From Capra hircus (lineage: Eukaryota; Chordata; Mammalia; Artiodactyla; Bovidae), in contig NC_030836.1 in assembly GCF_001704415.2 (NCBI RefSeq), positions 28,060,001 to 28,124,000 of the forward strand: 64,000 nucleotides of DNA. Direction: 5' to 3'. Below the pieces are notes generated by a model. That model ran no database searches and was not told the DNA's origin. It worked only from the letters and a program-made list of their open reading frames with translations. Made by a program: the position numbers and the translations under genes. Positions 58,023 through 64,000 of this stretch are shown one piece after another (the first letter of the stretch is position 1; each line of letters starts with the position of its first letter).

Positions 58023-59199
58023 TTAGAAAAGGCAGAGGAACCAGAGGTCAATTTGCCAACATCCATTGGATCACAGAAAAAGCAAGAGAGTTCAAGACAA
58101 ATATTTACTTCTGCTTTATTGACTATGCCAAAGTTTTTGGCTGAGTAGATCACAACAAACTGGAAAATTCTTAAAGAGATGGGAATACCAGACCATTTTA
58201 CCTGCCTCCTGAGAAATCTATATGTAGGTCAAAAAACCACAGTTAGAACCGGACATGGAGCGACAGACTGGTTCCAAATTGGGAAAGGAGTATGTCAAGG
58301 CTGTATATTGTCACCCTGCTTATTTAACTTATATGCAGAGTACATCATGCGAAATGCCAGGCTGGATGAAGCACAAGCTGGAATCAAGATTGCCGAGAGA
58401 AATATCAATAACCTCAGATATGCAGATGACACCACCCTTATGGCAGAAAGTGAAGAGGAACTGAAGAGCTTCTTGATGAAAGTGAAAAAGGAGAGTGGAA
58501 AAGCTGGCTTAAAACTGAGCATTCAAAAAAACTAAGATCATGGCATCTGGTCACATCACTTCATGGCAAATAGATGGGTAAACAGTGGAAACAGTGAGAG
58601 ACTTTATTTTCTTGGGCTCCAAAATCACTGCAGATGGTGAATGCAGCCATGAAATCAAAAGACCCTTGCTCCTTGGAAGAAAAACTATGACCAATCTAGA
58701 CAGCATATTAAAAAGCAGAGACATTACTTTGCTGACAAAGGTCCATCTAGTCAAAGCTATGGTTTTTCCAGTAGTCATGTATGGATGTGAGACTTGGACC
58801 ATAAAGAAAGCTGAGTGCCAAGTAATTGATGCTTTTGAACTGTAGTATTGGAGAAGACTCTTGAGAGTCCCTTGGACAGCAAGGAGATCCAACCAGTCAA
58901 TCCTAAAGGAAATCAGTCCTGAGTATTCATTGGAAGGACTGATGCTGAAGCTGAAGCTCCAATACTTTGGCCACCTGATGCGAAGAACTGACTCATTGGA
59001 AAAGACCCTGATGCTGGGAAAGATTGGAGGCAGAGGGAGAAGGGGATGACAGAGGATAAGATGATTGGATGGCATCACCAACTCAATGGACATGAGTTTG
59101 AGCAAACTCTAGCAGTTGGCGATGGACAGGGAGGCCTGGCATGCTGCAGTCCATGGGGTCACAAAGAGTTGGACATGACTGAGCGACTGAACTGAACTG
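58023..59199 (+). mobile_element. BovB LINE, 5'-truncated, with reverse transcriptase remnant
   Basis: Sense copy to the true 3' end. The open segment 58179-58535 encodes reverse transcriptase palm motifs: QGCILSPCLFNLY (about residue 40) and LRYADDTTLM (about residue 80). Upstream there is an in-frame stop pair ('ggctgagtagatcac'), and downstream the frame shifts. TSD 'aatctaattat' at 58012-58022 and 59200-59210. Inactive. Confidence 0.95.
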
Positions 59200-59210
59200 A
59201 ATCTAATTAT

Positions 59211-59527
59211 GGTCTTCCCTGGTGACTCAGATGGTAAAGAGTCCTTCTACAATGCAGGAGAATTGCCTTGAGAATTCTTGCCTGGAGAATTCAATGGACA
59301 GAGAAGCCTGGTGGGCTACAGTCCTTAGGGTCACATGGAAAAGACCCTGATGCTTGGAAAGATTGAGGGCAGGAGGAGAAGGGGGCAGCACAGGATGAGA
59401 TGGTTGGATGGCATCATCGACTCAAGGGACATGAGTTTAAGCAAACTCTGGGAAATGGTGAAGGACAGGGAAGTCAGTCCATGGGGTCACAAAGAGTTGG
59501 ACACGACTGAGTGACTGAACACAAACA
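59211..59527 (+). mobile_element. Bov-tA/BovB hybrid
   Basis: Begins as a Bov-tA ('ggtcttccctggtgactcag') with an internal deletion, then at about 59330 switches to BovB 3' sequence ('ggaaaagaccctgatgcttg') and ends 'acgactgagtgactgaac'. Flanked by 'aatctaattat' (59200-59210) and 'aatctaataat' (59528-59538). Confidence 0.85.
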
Positions 59528-59539
59528 AATCTAATAATA

Positions 59540-60245
59540 AATAAGTCATGCAGCTGAAGCCCCCTTTAGGTCAAGGCTGTTCTTCACTGCCTTGGGTCCT
59601 TTGCCCTCCTGATTCTTCCTTCCTGCTGCCCACCAGTGCCCTCCTTCCACCCATCAGTGTTCAGACCCCCAGATGAAGCCCGTCTGCTGGGAAAGCATCT
59701 GAAACTCCTCCATGCATCTGAGCAGGTGTCAACTGCCACTCTTTCTCTGATTTCCCTACAGTTTAAAGCAAGAAGCAGGCTGTGCTTCCCCAGGCTTCAC
59801 AAATCACTCAGTGACCTGACCACACTTGGGGCAGAGGGGCTGTCTGGTGCCAGGAGACCAGATGGGCAACCACAGGCTATTTCCCGCCAAGACAAGGGCT
59901 GGGCTCTAACACGGCTCGGTGGGTCTGAACACGCAGCGAGGAGAGGGGCTTGAATGATCGTGTAGTAGGAGGTCTGCAGAGCACACAGAGTATACCCTTC
60001 ACCACCAGGCTGGGAGGAGGGGGCACAGAGTGGGGTCCCCCTTTATTCCTGCACCTCTAGCCTTCCTTTCTGAGCTCTGCTCTGCTCTTTCTCACAGGTG
60101 CGCTGGTTCTGGTCAACAGCAAGGGTTGCTGGCCCAGCTGGAAGTGAGGAGAGGACTGAGTGCCCTGAGGGCCATCCCAGAGGCCGCCGGGATCACCGAA
60201 CAGTAAGAAACGTTCTCCATCCTTTAACACGTGGTTAAACCCTTC
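59540..60245. other. unique sequence, no gene seen
   Basis: No recognised repeat. A 105-codon plus frame (59636-59953) lacks domain and splice support. Confidence 0.4.
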
Positions 60246-60247
60246 AG

Positions 60248-60452
60248 GCTTCCCTGGTGACTCAGATGGTAAAGAATTCACCTGCAATGCAGGACACCCA
60301 GGTTTGATCCCTGGGTTTGGAAGATCCCCTGGAGAAGGGAATGGCTACCCACTCCAGTATTCTTGCTTAGAAAAGCCCATGGATGGAGGAGCCCGATGGG
60401 CTACGGACCATGGACTCGCAAAGAATCAGACACAACTGAGTGACTAATACTT
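60248..60452 (+). mobile_element. Bov-tA SINE
   Basis: 'aggcttccctggtgactcag' to 'cacaactgagtgactaatac'. Confidence 0.93.
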
Positions 60453-61182
60453 AGCAAGCCCTCTAGGCGGATTGTCTTTTCTTCTGAAAACCTTGAGAAG
60501 CGGCCCATAACGTTAGCTGACACTGCACATGACCTCAGAACACACAACCCTGTAGTGTTTCTCCTTGGCTCCTGGAGGATGGGGTGAGAGCTATGCCTGG
60601 TCCCTGCCTACCTCTATTTCCCTCTACATAGTCCATGGACAATAAACTCTTGTTGCTATGGAGGGAAGGGCTGTTGCTCACACCCATGACGGTCATACTT
60701 GTCCAGCCCTCTGGAGCAAGCCTTGTCTCCAGGGATGTTTGTGAAAAACTCAGTTCCTGGACCTCACACCAGAGATCCCAAATTGTGAGTCTAGGTTTAG
60801 ACAGAATCTGCACCCTGCCCCCAGTGTTTCTGATGAACCCAGAGGAAACTACATCCAAGATGTGTGTGATGAACTATGAGAACTAGTTCCTTAGAGAGTA
60901 TAAAGCAGAGAATCTCACTTAATCCTCTTATCAGATAGGGTTCTTAAAATCCCCTTAAGTAACCTGATGATCTCACAGACCTAAGTAGCAGTATAGGCAG
61001 GGGTTTAGAAATCCAGTTATCCAAAACAAGTCTTTTTTCTTTCCAGTACGCCATGATAAGGGCTGGATCTATTATGGTGAGATGGGCTCCACCCCCACCC
61101 CCCCATCCCAAATCCACAGGACCCTGCTGGGGTGTTTGTAAGTTTTGCTGATGGGTTAGGGCCACCATGATCTTCTAGTTTC
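60453..61182. other. unique sequence with a weak MIR piece
   Basis: 60915-60990 ('ctcacttaatcctcttatca') is faintly MIR-like. No gene recognised. Confidence 0.35.
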
Positions 61183-61193
61183 CCAGTCTTTGT

Positions 61194-61411
61194 GATCCAA
61201 TATATGCTCAGCACTCAGTCATGTCAGACTCTTTGCAATCCCATGGCCTGTGGCCCACCAGGCTCCCCTGTCCATAGGATTTCTCAGGCAAGAATACTGG
61301 AGGGGGTTGCCATTTCCTTCTTCAGAGGATCTTCCTGACCCTGGGATCAAATCCACATGTCTCGAGTCTCCTGCATTGGCAGGCAGACTCTTTACTAGTT
61401 CCACCTGGGAT
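61194..61411 (-). mobile_element. Bov-tA SINE
   Basis: 'actcagtcatgtcagactct' to 'ctagttccacctggga'. Perfect 11-bp TSD 'ccagtctttgt' at 61183-61193 and 61412-61422. Confidence 0.95.
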
Positions 61412-61525
61412 CCAGTCTTTGTTTGGGGGGCAGTAATCATTGCCAGATTCCCCACAAAAGCTTGTATCCCTCAAGAGAAGAAGGAGAGAGGCGGGTAATT
61501 AGAAATATCATGTATGTTGAAGAGG

Positions 61526-61526
<1 letters not shown>

Positions 61527-61558
<32 letters not shown>
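61527..61558. repeat. (CA)n microsatellite
   Basis: Sixteen uninterrupted CA units. Confidence 0.97.
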
Positions 61559-61559
<1 letters not shown>

Positions 61560-61599
61560 TCACTCACACTGACCACTGAACCATCTTGCCAAGGAAGCG

Positions 61600-61955
61600 C
61601 CAGTCTGTTCTGTTCTGGGACTCAATACAGTTGACACCGTTGCTTGGGTGGGTGCAGTCGGCAAGGACAATTTTTGCAGCTAATGCTAGAAGTGTGGCAA
61701 TCAGGGAGCCGCCAGCTGTCTCACTTAAATTCTTAGCTCTCTCGCTCTCTTTTTTTAAAATCATTTTGCTTACATAATCCACCCCCTTTTTATTTTCTAA
61801 TTCTCTCCTTGCAAAGCTGGCACCAGAGGGGAAGGGCTGGGGTGGAGGGGGTAGCAATTACACATCAGTTTGGGGAGCATTTACATTTTGCAATTACAAT
61901 TTAAAAATAAGCCTCGTTAATGATCTCCACGTGTCAACGACAACCCCTAACTGAC
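61600..61955. promoter_or_regulatory. possible conserved noncoding element
   Basis: Repeat-free, with 'tgcagctaatgctagaagtg', 'gtagcaattacacatcagtt', 'cattttgcaattacaattta' and 'cctcgttaatgatctccac'. Several CAATTA/TAAT homeobox cores within about 100 bp. Confidence 0.4.
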
Positions 61956-62499
61956 ATACATACTCTCGTGGGCCTGCCTGCCTCCTGCTGAAGTCAGAGG
62001 CTCCGTGGGGGCGGAGGTGCCTGGGGAGACGTCGGGGAGATGATAGCATCTGAGGGTGGGGGCAAGGGCAATGAGGTGCCCTGGTGGTTGGAGGAGGGCA
62101 GGTATGGAGCTGAGCACCAAAAACCAAGGGTCCAGGCTTCCAGCTTCTCTTCTCCACGCTGTGTTCATGCTCCATCCCAGTGCACCTCCTCCCACGGCCG
62201 ACACAGCAGGCTCTGTCAGGGCAGCCATCTCAGAAGCAATGCAGGGCTCGGGGCTGGGAGAAAGGGAACCCCAACTCCTGTTCTCCAAGGTGGGAATTTT
62301 CAGGGTCCTACTGGGCCAGTGAATCCTAGTCCCCCAGACCCAGCCGTTGTGCCTGGGTGTTCATGGATTGGGCAGAGGACCTGAGTCCATACATTGTATT
62401 TAGGAAGTGAGAAGGGTTAGTTTATCCCAGCTGGGGAAAGACACTCCTCCTAGCAATGAGTGACCACACATTGATTGATGCCCTCTGATTCCTTGAGCA
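61956..62499. other. unique sequence, no gene seen
   Basis: GC-rich, overlapping frames on both strands, no repeat recognised. Confidence 0.4.
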
Positions 62500-62712
62500 G
62501 GGACTTTGAAACAAAGCAGCCCAGCTTCAGATTCCAGCTCTGCCATTTGCTGGCTGCGGGATTTGGGGCAAGTTACAAGACTTAGGTTTTCTAACTGTCA
62601 CTGTCTCAATGGACTGGGACAACCGCATTTACCTTGCAGGGCTTGTGTGAGGATGAAATGCCAGAACTACTGTAGGGCACCTCACGCACATCTGGCATGC
62701 AATGGATGCTCC
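62500..62712 (+). mobile_element. MIR SINE
   Basis: Near-complete: 'cttcagattccagctctgcc', 'gatttggggcaagttacaag', 'cagggcttgtgtgaggatga', 'ctggcatgcaatggatgc'. Confidence 0.8.
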
Positions 62713-63645
62713 CAGCCCCTCCCCAACGTGTCCCTCCTGCCCACATCGAAGCTGCTTCTTTCCAGCTTCTGTGGACACTGAGGAAGTGTGATCCTGTCTG
62801 ATTTCCCCTGGTCTTCCCCAAAGTCAAGCCACCTGTTCCATGAGCAGCTCCTGAAGTGGACCCCAGCCCCACACACTGCACCCCCACCATCTCCCTATGG
62901 GCTTCTCTGCAGGGCCCTGGCATCAGTCCCCTGCTCCAGCTTCAGCATCTCTTGGCTTCTTTCCTGCCTCTGGTTGGTAACAAGCCCATCTCCCCCTCTT
63001 CTGGGCACTAATTCAATACAGTGACCTTCCATCACGCCCCACGTATGTTCTTTATCTGTGAATGTGAAACGTGGATGGGAGCTCTGTGAGATGCCTTTTG
63101 GCCTCGGCATCTGTAATTCTCAGATTTCCCTTCCCCACTTGATTTCCCCCTGGCCAGTTACTTGTGCGTGAAGCTTTCATCTCCCGGGCGGCTTCATCCA
63201 GGTCCATCTTTGAACTTACAACTTGTAGTCAAGAACTTGCGTTTGTGACTTGAAACTTACATAAAACAGCTCTCCCCTAGCATAGAAAGAGATCTGCATC
63301 TTGCAAAATTCTGAGCGAGGGAGATGCTCCAGAAGCAGAAGCCGGTGGGGTAGAACAGAGGAATGGAGAGGGGCTGCAGAGGTGGGGTTCCTTGAGGACA
63401 CGGACTGCGTCTTATCGGTTTGGGTGTTTAATTGAACACAGTGAGATGCTGTTCTAAAAGCTTGCTTTAAACTAGGCTATATAATGGAGAGTTTTCCAGG
63501 TCAAGATAAATCGATCTAGTCTATTGTTTTTGATTGCTGCATAGTATTCTAAAAAGCCTCCCTTCTTACCCCACCTCTACCCACTAGTTCACCATCCAGT
63601 CAACCCTAAGAAACAGTTTCTGATTTAGCTGATCTTGTGGCCACT
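62713..63645. other. unique sequence, no gene seen
   Basis: Mostly pyrimidine-rich. A 'gaggacacggactgcgtctt' stretch near 63395 may be an L2 end. Confidence 0.35.
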
Positions 63646-63649
63646 TATT

Positions 63650-63850
63650 GGGCTTCCCAGGTGGCTCTGTGGTAAATAATCCACCTGCAATGCAGGAGAC
63701 ACAGGTTCAATCCCTGGGTCGGGAAGATCCCCTGGAGGAAGAAATGGCAACCCACTCCAGTTATTCTTGCTTGGAGAATCCCATGGACAGAGGAGCCTGG
63801 CGGGCTACAGTCATAAGGTCACAAAGAGTCGCATAACTGAGCATGTACGC
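63650..63850 (+). mobile_element. Bov-tA SINE
   Basis: 'ggcttcccaggtggctctgt' to 'aaagagtcgcataactgagc'. Little diverged. Confidence 0.94.
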
Positions 63851-63892
63851 ACGTGGTTGCTTGTTATGTCATACAATATGTGTCAGTCTCTC

Positions 63893-64000
63893 TCTTTTTT
63901 AAGATGGTTTGTTTATTTATTTATTTATTTGGCCTCTCTGGGCAGCGTGGGAATCTTAGTTCCCCCACCAGTTATTGACCACGTGCCTCCTACACTGGAA
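63893..64000 (-). mobile_element. CHR-type SINE, cut by the window end
   Basis: 'gtttatttatttatttattt' tail, 'gtgggaatcttagttccccc', 'cctcctacactggaa' at the edge. The head lies outside the window. Confidence 0.9.

Overview
The window is noncoding DNA from a ruminant, most likely a bovid. The diagnosis rests on dense copies of pecoran retroposons: Bov-tA SINEs (tRNA-like head plus a Bov-A body, about 20 copies), dimeric BOV-A2, BovB (RTE-clade) LINE fragments, and tRNA-Glu-derived CHR-type SINEs (about 18 copies, long and short subtypes). The species cannot be fixed from these elements alone. Older mammalian repeats (MIR, L2, MER5/hAT, Tigger, L1M, a CR1/L3-like LINE) fill much of the rest. 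Family names are from memory of the consensus sequences; no database search was run.

No complete protein-coding gene, rRNA, tRNA gene or CRISPR array is visible. The longer open frames fall in antisense BovB, in SINE-containing stretches, or in GC-rich unique DNA without splice context. The best coding signal is a 51-bp candidate internal exon on the minus strand (57722-57772), bounded by a strong acceptor and a strong donor. The window is probably intergenic or inside large introns.

Layout: 1-5 kb has old repeats split by Bov-tA copies and a possible conserved noncoding element (CNE) near 4.6 kb. 5.5-6.1 kb is an antisense BovB with a 90-bp sense BovB tail inserted in it. 6-20 kb alternates Bov-tA, CHR, MIR, L2 and L1M, with CNE-like islands near 9.1, 12 and 14.6 kb. 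20-30 kb has two antisense BovB pieces and CNE-like islands near 26.4 and 28.5 kb. 30.9-32.9 kb is a CR1/L3-like LINE carrying an L1M fragment that itself carries a BOV-A2. 33-46 kb is mixed, with a hAT element near 40.9 kb and a sense BovB near 43 kb. 46.7-49.3 kb is the largest structure: one antisense BovB interrupted by two different solo LTRs, each with a perfect 4-bp target-site duplication (TSD). 50-57 kb holds an L1 with inverted parts, an L1M carrying several SINEs, and a second solo LTR of the family seen at 47.7 kb. 58.0-59.5 kb holds a BovB followed by a Bov-tA/BovB hybrid at the same target sequence. 60-64 kb has more SINEs and a homeobox-motif-rich island near 61.7 kb.

There are no pathways or operons to describe. 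The interest lies in insertion history (TSDs, nests, chimeras) and in repeat-free islands that may be regulatory. I found no sign of a novel molecular system.
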